Shown in pieces: positions 24,038 through 31,965 of a DNA stretch of 64,000 nt. Source of the stretch: Occultella gossypii (GTDB lineage: Bacteria > Actinomycetota > Actinomycetes > Actinomycetales > Beutenbergiaceae); the NCBI RefSeq assembly GCF_019947135.1, contig NZ_JAGSHT010000011.1:52686-116685 (forward strand), written 5' to 3'. Both the position numbers and the translations under genes were made by a program. The notes below the pieces were generated by a model that saw only the letters and a program-made list of their open reading frames with translations, was not told where the DNA came from and searched no databases. Position 1 is the stretch's first letter, and the number at the start of each line of letters is the position of its first letter.

Positions 24038-25113
24038 CCGGCCGGACGCAGGGCGCCCCAGTCCCGTTCGACGCCCGCGACGGCGTCGGCCAGGAAGGCG
24101 GTCGCGGCCGGGAAGTCGGCGGCCAGATGGCGCGTGCCCCAGCGCCACCGGAGCAGCACATGCTCCCGGAAGGTCAGGGCCGGGGAGTCCTTGGGCCCCA
24201 TCCGGCGCTCGGGGTCCTCGGTGTACTTGAGCAGGATGCCGGTCATCATCAGGAGCCAGCCCAGGCACGCGGTCCGGACCTGGCCCGGCCAGCGCGGGTC
24301 CGCGGCCACCTCGGGCAGGTGCGCCGCGAGCCCGGTGGTGAACTCGGTGAGCAGGTCCTCCACGAAACCGGGCGGCGGCTCGTAGACGCACCAGCAGGTC
24401 GCGAACGGGAGCAGTGCGTACGCGGCGTCGAGGGCCGGGTGGTGGACGTCCGTGCCCTCGAGGTCCAGGAAAACCACGCGCCCGTCCGGCTCGAGCAGCG
24501 CGTTGTCCGGGCAGGTGTCGCCCGGGGACGCGACCAGCACGCCGCGGTCCTCCAGCAGGCCGAGGACGACGGCGAGTTCCGCCTCGAGGCCCTTCGGGAC
24601 GACGGCGCCGCTCACCCGGGCGATCGCGTCCAGCCCGGCCCGGATCCTCGTCTCGATCCCGGGGTCGGCCGTCTCACCGATGGCCGAGGCGACCGCCCCG
24701 ACGGCGGAGCTCGACCCGCCGCACAGGTCACCGAGGGCGCGGGCCCAGCGGGCCGACGCTGCCCGGGCCACGTCCGGGTCGGCGCCACGCAGCAGATCCG
24801 CGAGCGTCGGCGCCGAGCCCGCGTCCGTCATCACCACCAGCCGCGCGGCCGGGTCGGCCGCGAGCAGGTCCGGGGTGTGGTCCAGGTGCGCCAGCCCGGC
24901 CGCCTCCCGCCGGTACGCGCCGTCGCCGTCCTCGCCGGTCGCGCCGCCGCCGTCGGGCTCGAAGTGTTTGATGACCACGCTCGTCCCGTCGGACGTCCGC
25001 GCCCGCAGCACCAGGGACCGGGTCGACCCGCCGAGCGGCACCGGGTCGGTCAGGGTGCGCCCGAGGGCGGCGGAGCCGAGGCCCAGCGTCGCAGCAACGT
25101 CCGATTCAGTCAT
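24019..25113 (-). CDS. Phosphotransferase-fold protein (APH/choline-kinase type), atypical catalytic loop
   Basis: A 364-residue kinase-like protein. The N-lobe lysine is in TSVVIKHFEPD and the glutamate in YRREAAGLAHL. The catalytic loop reads SPGDTCPDNALL, with Asp and Asn in place but no His two residues before the Asp, where the family has HxD. The metal-binding Asp is in VVFLDLEGTD. It is probably a small-molecule kinase of unknown substrate or an inactive relative. The ATG at 25113 follows a -10-like CAGAGT by 6 bases. The longer frame to 25233 crosses that promoter. Confidence 0.8.
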   Translation of the reverse strand: MTESDVAATLGLGSAALGRTLTDPVPLGGSTRSLVLRARTSDGTSVVIKHFEPDGGGATGEDGDGAYRREAAGLAHLDHTPDLLAADPAARLVVMTDAGSAPTLADLLRGADPDVARAASARWARALGDLCGGSSSAVGAVASAIGETADPGIETRIRAGLDAIARVSGAVVPKGLEAELAVVLGLLEDRGVLVASPGDTCPDNALLEPDGRVVFLDLEGTDVHHPALDAAYALLPFATCWCVYEPPPGFVEDLLTEFTTGLAAHLPEVAADPRWPGQVRTACLGWLLMMTGILLKYTEDPERRMGPKDSPALTFREHVLLRWRWGTRHLAADFPAATAFLADAVAGVERDWGALRPAGYPAFG

Positions 25114-25119
25114 CGCCCA

Positions 25120-25125
25120 ACTCTG
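25120..25125 (-). promoter_or_regulatory. -10-like hexamer, possible leaderless start
   Basis: CAGAGT on the minus strand ends 6 bases before the ATG at 25113; no Shine-Dalgarno sequence is present. Confidence 0.35.
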
Positions 25126-25196
25126 CCAGCACGTCGGTGCAGCACGAACGCTGCCGCGTCCTGCCAACGGTTCGAGCAGCCTCTGCGCGCCGACCC

Positions 25197-25226
25197 TTGC
25201 GCGAGTTCCCGGCCGCTCGCTAGGTT
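25197..25226 (+). promoter_or_regulatory. Probable sigma-70-type promoter
   Basis: TTGCGC (25197-25202), 18-base spacer, TAGGTT (25221-25226). The expected start of transcription near 25233 leaves a leader of about 108 bases before the GTG at 25341. Confidence 0.55.
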
Positions 25227-25234
25227 GATGCAAC

Positions 25235-25298
25235 GCGACATCAGAGGTCGCGCATGCTCATCGGCAGCGCACGAACCACCGCCCCGTGCGCCGATGAG
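25235..25298 (+). promoter_or_regulatory. Two-hairpin 5' leader
   Basis: Hairpin 1 is GCGAC/GTCGC (25235-25251) with a 7-base loop. Hairpin 2 (25257-25298) is a 14-bp stem, CTCATCGGC + GCACG against CGTGC + GCCGATGAG, with a 3-base bulge on the left arm and an 11-base loop. Both lie between the predicted transcription start and the coding region. They could stabilise the mRNA or sense a ligand; no known riboswitch class is recognised. Confidence 0.45.
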
Positions 25299-25340
25299 AC
25301 GCGTCCACAGGGCACCGGTCACGTCATCGAAGGAGATACC

Positions 25341-27290
25341 GTGCACAGCCAGGAATCCGCCGTCACCCTCCCGTTCTCCCGCCGCACCCTGTTGCGCATG
25401 AGCGCGGCCGGCGTCGCGGGCATCGCTCTCGCCAGTCAGGCCCGCCCGGCGGCGGCCGACATCGGTGACGTGCTCACCCTGCCCATCCCGGACATGGACC
25501 CGTACGACATCGCGACGCTCGATCGTTCGTTGTTCACCCCTCAGGAGCAGCGCATCACGCAGTACTTCGTGAGTCTTGCCGACATCGCGAACAACATGGA
25601 GGACACCGATCCCGAGACCGTCGGTTGGTTCAACGGTGGCTACTCCGCCTATGCCCCCGATCCGTGGAACGCTCGGAACCAGGAGTCCGTCTACACCCTG
25701 GCCTTCTTCTACACCCACGAGGCGCCGTGGAACCCGTACTACCTCGACCCGGTCCTTCGCGACCACGTGTACGCGGCGATGCGCTACTACCTCCAACTCC
25801 AGGGACCGGAGGGTTGGTGGCCCGCCTACAGCTACACCGACAAGAACCGGGCGGCGACCGGGTTCGGCCTGATCTACCTCGGCGAGGCGGCGGTCAAGAT
25901 GGAGGAGGTCGGCTGGGACCCCCAGGTCCGTGCGGAGGTGCTGGCCTCGCTTCAGCTCGGCGCCGAGTACCTGCTCGACCCGACGGTCGCGGACGTCTGG
26001 GACGCCGGTATGCGGTACGTGAACCAGATCATCGGTGGGATGACCGGGATCGCGGCGTTCCTGCATCTGATGCCCCCACACATCGAGGCTTCGTACCACG
26101 AGCGGCTCGACTACCTGATGGCGAACGGTCAGAGCCAGGGCGCCGGCTACATGTACGAGTACGCGGCGTTCGATGCCCACTACTCGCTCTACACCGCGCT
26201 TCGGGACCTCGCCGTCGCCTATGAACGCACCGGCGACGATCGCTACCGACAGATCGCCCTCAAGCACCTCGACTGGTGCCAGTACAACTACCTCTGGGAG
26301 CCCGACGGCGCCGGCTGGACCGTGAACGGCATCTCCAGCCGCACGTCCATGCGGTCGCTGGCCGCCCTGCGTGGAGCCGACACGAGCAACTACCCAGACC
26401 ACCTGAACATCTTCAACGAGTCGCACGTGGTCCGCGCCCTCAACTGGCCCGCCGAACACCTGGCCGCGCTGCAGCAGGCCTGGGCGGACGGGGAGGTCGA
26501 GGTGACCCGGCTCAGCGCCGGCGGCACGGCGCCGCAGAACCTCCGGCTCACCGCGGACGAGCCGGTCTACCCGACCGTGGCGGAGCGGCAGGCGGCGATC
26601 GCGTCGTTCCCGTACATGGGCTCCGACTCCTTCGTCGAGGCCCGTTCCGACGAGCGGTTCGACGCCCATTACGTGTTCACCAAGCGCTCCGGGTACTACT
26701 TCGCGACCCATCATGGCCGGGCTTTCTCGCCACGGGTGGTCCGCGGCCCGTCGTTCTTCTACCACCACGCCACCGGCGCGTTCGTGGCCACCCAGATGGG
26801 GACCGACAGCGCGTGGACCACGATCCTTGCCGACGGCTACACCGATGCGTCCGTCAGCACCATCCAGACCGGTGGCCGGTATCACCAGACCCTCCCGTTC
26901 ACCTACACCTACGCCGACGCCGGTGACCGGATCCAGCGGACGTTCCGGTGCCTGCCCGAGTGCGTCCGGATCGTTGTCGATGCACCCGGCGAGACCTCCT
27001 TCACCGAGCGTGTCCCGCTCGTCATCGGGCCGAGCGACACGGTCACGTTCCTGGTCGGCGACGATGAGACGGTCGTCGCCGGCGCCGGGTCGGCCGTGGC
27101 CCGCGGCGTGCGGATCCGGCGTGGCGACAGCACGTTCGATCTGACGATCGGCGACGGCGCGGCCGTCGATATGAGCCTGGCTCCGACGGCCGTCACGCTC
27201 TTCGGCGGGGACCAGAAGCGGGTCATCACCAATCTCGACATCTCGAGCGTCGGGACGTCCCTCACCTACAAGCTGCAGATCCGCCCGTAG
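25341..27290 (+). CDS. Tat-exported protein, probable alpha/alpha-toroid carbohydrate-active enzyme
   Basis: A 649-residue product from a GTG at 25341, chosen because AGGAGA lies four bases upstream. A twin-arginine signal (SRRTLLR, RR at 14-15, then AAGVAGIALA) ends near the AAA/D at about 39. Residues about 60-400 are helix-rich with aromatic clusters typical of six-hairpin toroids (AMRYYLQLQGPEGWWPAYSY, RAATGFGLIYLGEAA, GYMYEYAAFDAHYS, HLDWCQYNYLWEPDG). Residues about 420-649 look beta-sandwich-like (SDSFVEARSDERFDAHYVF, SGYYFATHHGRAF). The layout recalls polysaccharide lyases and related hydrolases, but the catalytic set is not identifiable. No transporter is adjacent. A structured leader may control it. 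Confidence 0.8.
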   Translation: MHSQESAVTLPFSRRTLLRMSAAGVAGIALASQARPAAADIGDVLTLPIPDMDPYDIATLDRSLFTPQEQRITQYFVSLADIANNMEDTDPETVGWFNGGYSAYAPDPWNARNQESVYTLAFFYTHEAPWNPYYLDPVLRDHVYAAMRYYLQLQGPEGWWPAYSYTDKNRAATGFGLIYLGEAAVKMEEVGWDPQVRAEVLASLQLGAEYLLDPTVADVWDAGMRYVNQIIGGMTGIAAFLHLMPPHIEASYHERLDYLMANGQSQGAGYMYEYAAFDAHYSLYTALRDLAVAYERTGDDRYRQIALKHLDWCQYNYLWEPDGAGWTVNGISSRTSMRSLAALRGADTSNYPDHLNIFNESHVVRALNWPAEHLAALQQAWADGEVEVTRLSAGGTAPQNLRLTADEPVYPTVAERQAAIASFPYMGSDSFVEARSDERFDAHYVFTKRSGYYFATHHGRAFSPRVVRGPSFFYHHATGAFVATQMGTDSAWTTILADGYTDASVSTIQTGGRYHQTLPFTYTYADAGDRIQRTFRCLPECVRIVVDAPGETSFTERVPLVIGPSDTVTFLVGDDETVVAGAGSAVARGVRIRRGDSTFDLTIGDGAAVDMSLAPTAVTLFGGDQKRVITNLDISSVGTSLTYKLQIRP

Positions 27291-27320
27291 CGATCCTCGG
27301 CCGTGGATCCGATGGCGGGC

Positions 27321-27326
27321 TAGCCT
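27321..27326 (+). promoter_or_regulatory. -10-like hexamer, possible leaderless start
   Basis: TAGCCT ends 6 bases before the ATG at 27333; no ribosome site is evident. Confidence 0.4.
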
Positions 27327-27332
27327 GCCTCC

Positions 27333-28088
27333 ATGGCTGACGAGGAGACCCTGACGGGCGGCAACGTCAGCGACGTGGTGCGGGTCGGCGCGACCGTGCG
27401 CAAGCCCTGGACGGCGGCGACCGCGCACGTCCACGCCTTCATGGACGCCGTGCGAAACACCGGTGTGGACGTGCCCGCGGTCCTCGGCCGCGACGACCGC
27501 GGTCGGCAGATCCTCGAGTACGTCCCGGGCCGCCTGGCACTCGACGCCGACCCCCTCACCCCGGCCGAACTGGCGCGGGTGGGTCGCCTCGTCCGTGCCA
27601 TCCATGACGCCGCCACCGCGTTCCGGCCCGCCCCGGATGCGCGGTGGGATGTCGCGATACCCGCTCCCGGTGACGACCTGATCTGCCACAACGACCTGGC
27701 CCCGTGGAACCTGCTCATCGGCGAGCGGTGGACGTTCATCGACTGGGACGGCGCCGGCCCGAGCACCCGACTGTGGGACCTCGCCTACACCGCCCAGGCC
27801 TTCACGCTCTCCGACACCAGCCAGGCACCCGCCGAGGCGGCGCGGGGCCTGGTCGCGCTCGTCGACGGCTACGCCGCCGACCCGGTGCTGCGCTCACATC
27901 TGCCCGCCGTGATGGGCCGCCGGACCGCCGCGATGCATGACCTCCTCGAGACGTCCCATCGACGCGGCGTAGAACCTTGGGGCTCGATGTTCACCGCGGG
28001 CCACGGCGACCACTGGCGGGCGGTCCACCGGTACGTGACGCGGCATCAGGAGGTCTGGGCGACGGCGCTCGCCCCGACGCACCGCTGA
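27333..28088 (+). CDS. Phosphotransferase-family kinase (APH/choline-kinase fold)
   Basis: A 251-residue kinase-like protein. The ATP-binding lysine is probably in GATVRKPWT, and the catalytic loop is complete: H119-N-D121-LAPW-N126 (CHNDLAPWNLL), followed by metal-binding D137 in FIDWDGAGPSTRLWDLA. The fold phosphorylates hydroxyls on antibiotics, sugars, choline or homoserine; the substrate here is unknown. It is short for the family but intact. It stands 172 bp before the glycan operon on the same strand and might belong to its wider locus. Confidence 0.88.
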   Translation: MADEETLTGGNVSDVVRVGATVRKPWTAATAHVHAFMDAVRNTGVDVPAVLGRDDRGRQILEYVPGRLALDADPLTPAELARVGRLVRAIHDAATAFRPAPDARWDVAIPAPGDDLICHNDLAPWNLLIGERWTFIDWDGAGPSTRLWDLAYTAQAFTLSDTSQAPAEAARGLVALVDGYAADPVLRSHLPAVMGRRTAAMHDLLETSHRRGVEPWGSMFTAGHGDHWRAVHRYVTRHQEVWATALAPTHR

Positions 28089-28260
28089 GCGGTCCGCGCG
28101 CGAGCCCCACTCCCATGCGCGGCCCGCCTGACGCCTGGGCGCCACCGAGGAAGATGAGCGTCCTCTCATCCGTCGTTCATCTCCGTTTCACCGGCGCGCC
28201 GGATCGTGGTCATCCTCGCGGCAGTCCCTCCCGGGCTGCCCCCGACCACTTGGAGGACTG

Positions 28261-29463
28261 ATGACGCGTCGGCGGATCGCGCTCTACTCGCACGACACCC
28301 AGGGCCTCGGACACATCCGGCGCAACGTCGAGCTGGCCGCTGCCCTGGTGGATGCGGACGCCGACACCGATGTCCTCCTGCTCACCGGGGCCCCCGAGGC
28401 CACCGCTCTCCCGCTGCCGGCGAACACCGAGGTCCTCACGCTCCCCGCCGTGGGCAAGGACGCCGACGGCGGCTACGGGGCCCGGGTGCTCGACCTCAGC
28501 CTGGCCGAGGTGCTCGACCTGCGTGGTCGCCTCATCGCGGCGGCGGTCACCTCGTTCACGCCGGACCTCTTCATCGTCGACAAGGTCGCCCGTGGTCTCG
28601 GCGGCGAGCTGGACCGCGCCCTGCGGGCGCTCCGGGGGAACGGACGCACCCGCGTGGTGCTCGGCCTTCGCGACGTGCTGGACAGCCCCGACGTGACCCG
28701 GCGCGAGTGGCAGGACGCGAACACCACCTCGGTCCTGCTGACCTCCTACGACCAGGTCTGGGTCTACGGGGACGCCGGCGTCTACGACATGGTGGCCGAG
28801 TACCGGCTCCCCGAAGCCATCGCCCGGATGATCCGCTTCACCGGCTACCTGGGTCACGGCCGCGGCCGCTCGCTCGACGCCCGGCCAGGCAGTGCCGCAG
28901 CCGCCGCCGGTGCCCCGGCCGAGCCGTACGTGCTGTGCATGGTCGGCGGCGGTCAGGACGGCGCGGACCTGGCCCGCTCGTTCGCACGGACCCCGCTGCC
29001 AGCCGGCCACCACGGCGTCCTGGTCACCGGCCCGTACATGGACGCCGGCACCCGCGCCGCCGTCCACCGGGCCGCGGCCGGCCGTGACGACCTCCAGGTG
29101 CACGAGTTCGTCACCGACACGCTCGACCTCATCCGCGGCGCACGCGCCGTGGTCACGATGGGCGGCTACAACACCGTCTGCGAGGTGCTCGCCGCCGCCC
29201 GGCCCGCGCTCGTGGTCCCGCGGGAGCGGCCCCGGCTCGAGCAGGCCATCCGCGCCGACCGGCTCGCGGAGGCCGGCTACCTCGACACCATGCGCCCGAA
29301 CCGGGCCGACCCCAGGCGCCTCGGCGCGTGGCTCGCCGAGGCCGTCGGCCGCGGTCCACGGCCCCACCGCATCGACCTCGACGGGCTGAGCAGCGTCCCC
29401 GCGCTCGCCCGCCGCCTGCTCACCGCCCCCACCACCTTGGAGTCCTCGCGTGTTCCCGCCTGA
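28261..29463 (+). CDS. Predicted glycosyltransferase (COG4671 / GT28-like)
   Basis: A 400-residue GT-B protein opening with IALYSHDTQGLGHIRRN, the hallmark of the COG4671-type predicted glycosyltransferases. The C-terminal nucleotide-sugar-binding region resembles GT28 (VLCMVGGGQDGADLA, ARAVVTMGGYNTVCEVLA, ALVVPRERPRLEQAIRA). GGAGG lies five bases before the ATG. It is the first gene of the coupled 28261-37626 operon and overlaps the next gene by 14 bases. It probably transfers a sugar to a lipid or glycan acceptor at the inner face of the membrane; donor and acceptor are not predictable. Confidence 0.9.
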   Translation: MTRRRIALYSHDTQGLGHIRRNVELAAALVDADADTDVLLLTGAPEATALPLPANTEVLTLPAVGKDADGGYGARVLDLSLAEVLDLRGRLIAAAVTSFTPDLFIVDKVARGLGGELDRALRALRGNGRTRVVLGLRDVLDSPDVTRREWQDANTTSVLLTSYDQVWVYGDAGVYDMVAEYRLPEAIARMIRFTGYLGHGRGRSLDARPGSAAAAAGAPAEPYVLCMVGGGQDGADLARSFARTPLPAGHHGVLVTGPYMDAGTRAAVHRAAAGRDDLQVHEFVTDTLDLIRGARAVVTMGGYNTVCEVLAAARPALVVPRERPRLEQAIRADRLAEAGYLDTMRPNRADPRRLGAWLAEAVGRGPRPHRIDLDGLSSVPALARRLLTAPTTLESSRVPA

Positions 29464-30757
29464 ACCCCGCATCGGCTACGTCCTGAAGATGTACCCGCGT
29501 TTCTCCGAGACGTTCATCGTCACCGAGATCCTCGCGCTCGAGGAGCGCGGTGCCGACCTCGAGATCTTCTCGCTGCGTCCCCCCGCCGACGGCCGGTTCC
29601 ACGAAGCCCTCGCGCGGGTCGCCGCCCCGGTGACCTACCTGCCACACCACCTCAGATCGACCGAGTTGTGGCGGGTCCTGCGCGCCGCCCGGCCAGATCT
29701 GCCGGATCTCGAGCGGCACCTCGATGAGCTCCTCGACGCGGCTCCCGACGACGCCGCTGCCGCCGTCGACCTGGCCGCCCAGGTGCGCCGCCGCGGGATC
29801 ACCCACCTGCACGCGCACTTCGGCTCGGTCTCCACCACCGTGGCGCGGCTCGCCGCCCGCATCGCCGGGATCGGCTACAGCTTCACGGCGCACGCGAAGG
29901 ACATCTTCCACGCCGACGTTGACCCGGCCGACTTGAGCCGCAAACTCGCCGACGCGGCCTTCGTGATCACCGTCAGCGACTACAACCTCACCCACCTGCA
30001 CCGTGAGTACGGCGCGGCGGCCGAGGGCGTGATCCGCCTCTACAACGGCCTGGACCTGGACAGCTTCACCTACCGTGCCGCCCGGCCCGACCCGCACACC
30101 GACCCCGTGATCGTCGGCGTCGGCCGCCTCGTCGAGAAGAAGGGCTTCGTGCACCTCGTCGATGCCCTGGCGCTCCTGGCTCAACGCGGCTCGACCGCGC
30201 GCCTCGCGCTCGTCGGCTCCGGCCCGGAGGAGTCCGCGCTACGCGCGCAGGTCACCGCACGCGGGCTCGAGGGCCGCGTCACTTTCCACGGTTCGCTGCC
30301 GCAGGGACGGATGGCCGACGTCGTCTCCCGCGCCGCCGTGTTCGCCGCACCCTGCGTGGTCGGTTCCGACGGCAACCGCGACGGGCTGCCCACCGTGGTC
30401 CTCGAGGCCCTCGCCCTCGGCACCCCCGTCGTCGCCACCCCCGTGACCGGCATGCCCGAGGCCGTCCGTGACGCCGAGACCGGCCTGCTCGTACCGGAGG
30501 CCGACCCGATCGCGCTCGCGAACGCCCTGGAGCGGGTCCTCACCGACCCCGACGGCGCCCGCGAGCGCGCAGCCGCGGGTCGGCTCCTGGTCGAGGACGT
30601 GTTCGACACCCGCCGCAATGCCGCCGTGCTGCACGCCCTGTACGCCGGGACCGCCGCCGCTCCGGCCCCGGTGGCACCACCGGCACCGCGGGTGGCGACA
30701 GCACCGACCCTGCCGGCCTCCGCCCGTGCCGACGAACTTGCGGAGGTGGCCCGATGA
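29450..30757 (+). CDS. Glycosyltransferase family 4 (WcaL-like)
   Basis: A 435-residue retaining GT-B enzyme. The N-terminal domain has YVLKMYPRFSETFIVTEILALE and HAHFGSVSTTVARLAARI, typical of colanic-acid/exopolysaccharide GT4 enzymes. The C-terminal donor site has VGVGRLVEKKGFVHLVDAL and the E-x7-E region in GLPTVVLEALALGTPVV. The GTG start at 29450 follows GGAG by eight bases and lies within the preceding gene. It is the second gene of the operon, coupled to the next by ATGA at 30754. Confidence 0.94.
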   Translation: MFPPEPRIGYVLKMYPRFSETFIVTEILALEERGADLEIFSLRPPADGRFHEALARVAAPVTYLPHHLRSTELWRVLRAARPDLPDLERHLDELLDAAPDDAAAAVDLAAQVRRRGITHLHAHFGSVSTTVARLAARIAGIGYSFTAHAKDIFHADVDPADLSRKLADAAFVITVSDYNLTHLHREYGAAAEGVIRLYNGLDLDSFTYRAARPDPHTDPVIVGVGRLVEKKGFVHLVDALALLAQRGSTARLALVGSGPEESALRAQVTARGLEGRVTFHGSLPQGRMADVVSRAAVFAAPCVVGSDGNRDGLPTVVLEALALGTPVVATPVTGMPEAVRDAETGLLVPEADPIALANALERVLTDPDGARERAAAGRLLVEDVFDTRRNAAVLHALYAGTAAAPAPVAPPAPRVATAPTLPASARADELAEVAR

Positions 30758-31965
30758 AGCGCATCGCCTACGTGAGCACCGATCCCGGCATCGGCGTCTT
30801 CGGACGCAAGGGCGCCTCGGTCCACATCCGGGCCGTCGTCCGGGTCCTGGCCGCCGCCGGAGCGCAGGTACACCTGATCACGCCCCGGACCGACGGCGAG
30901 CCACCCGAGGACCTGCGCGGCGTCACCGTGCACCTACTGCCCGGGGTCGCCGGTGCGGACCGGGCGGACCGGGAGCACTCCGCCCGGGACAGTGACACCG
31001 CGGTCGGCGCGGTCCTCGACGAGCTGAGCGCGACCGGCCCCCTCGACCTCGTCTACGAGCGGTACGCCCTCTGGGGCCGCACCGCTACCGCCTGGGCGAC
31101 CGAGCACGGCGTCCGCGCCGTGCTCGAGGTGAACGCACCGCTGGTGCAGGAGGCGTCCCGGCACCGCGGGCTCGTCGACATGGGCCGCGCGGAGCGCGTC
31201 GCGACCGACGCGATCGGCCGCGCCGACGCCGTCGTCTGCGTCACCGACGCCGTCGCCGACTGGGCCCGCGACCACACCCACACCCCCGAACGCGTACACA
31301 CCGTCGCGAACGGCGTGGACACCCGGGCCATCACCCCGGCCGAGGCGCCGGTCACCCCGGCCGACGCCGCGACCTTCACGGTCGGGTTCGTCGGCACCCT
31401 CAAGCCGTGGCACGGCGTCGACGTGCTCCTCGACGCCCTTGCCCTGCTGCTGCGCCGCGATCCGACCTTCCGGCTGCTGCTCGTGGGCCATGGCCCGCAG
31501 GCGCGGGCACTCGCCGACCGCGCGGCGGACCTCGGCATCGACCACGCGATCGAAGCCACCGGCTCCGTCGACCCGGTGGACATGCCGGCCCTGCTGCATC
31601 GCATGGACGTCGCCACCGCGCCGTACCCGGAGCTGGCCGACTTCTACTTCTCACCGCTCAAGGTCTACGAGTACCTCGCCGCGGGTCTGCCCGTGGTCGC
31701 GTCCCGCATCGGCGGGCTGCCCACGCTGCTGAGCGACGGAGGCATGGGCACGCTCGGCACGCTCGTGCCACCGGGAGACGCCGGGGCACTCGCGGACGCG
31801 ATCGCGCAACTGCGCGACGACCCCGTCCGGCGTGCCGAGCTGCGTCGCCGCGGCCCGGCGAGCGTGGCCACGAACGACTGGACCCACGTGGTCGAGCGGA
31901 TCCTCGGCCTCGTGGCCGGGCCACCGGACCGGCGAACGGTCGAGGAGTCCCATGAGCTCGTCTAA
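30754..31965 (+). CDS. Glycosyltransferase family 4
   Basis: A 403-residue GT4 protein. IAYVSTDPGIGVFGRKGASVHIR begins the acceptor domain; VANGVDTRAITP, FVGTLKPWHGVDVLLDALALL, HGPQARALADRAADLG and SPLKVYEYLAAGLPVVAS form the donor site, with Glu in KVYEYLA as the E of the E-x7-E motif. Its ATG overlaps the previous stop (ATGA) and its 3' end overlaps the ABC exporter gene by 14 bases. It adds another sugar in the same pathway. Confidence 0.94.
   Translation: MKRIAYVSTDPGIGVFGRKGASVHIRAVVRVLAAAGAQVHLITPRTDGEPPEDLRGVTVHLLPGVAGADRADREHSARDSDTAVGAVLDELSATGPLDLVYERYALWGRTATAWATEHGVRAVLEVNAPLVQEASRHRGLVDMGRAERVATDAIGRADAVVCVTDAVADWARDHTHTPERVHTVANGVDTRAITPAEAPVTPADAATFTVGFVGTLKPWHGVDVLLDALALLLRRDPTFRLLLVGHGPQARALADRAADLGIDHAIEATGSVDPVDMPALLHRMDVATAPYPELADFYFSPLKVYEYLAAGLPVVASRIGGLPTLLSDGGMGTLGTLVPPGDAGALADAIAQLRDDPVRRAELRRRGPASVATNDWTHVVERILGLVAGPPDRRTVEESHELV

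Noticed and set aside
25110..27689. Minus-strand frame of 859 codons across the Tat-exported gene
   Set aside because: It lies opposite a gene with a Tat signal, a ribosome site and plausible structure. Its composition is typical of an antisense frame in GC-rich DNA.
28153..28170. GATGAG/CTCATC hairpin as regulator of the glycan operon
   Set aside because: Only six base pairs and no supporting promoter geometry.
28191..28202. 12-bp palindrome CCGGCGCGCCGG upstream of the glycan operon
   Set aside because: Self-complementary GC runs occur by chance at this composition and nothing else marks it.
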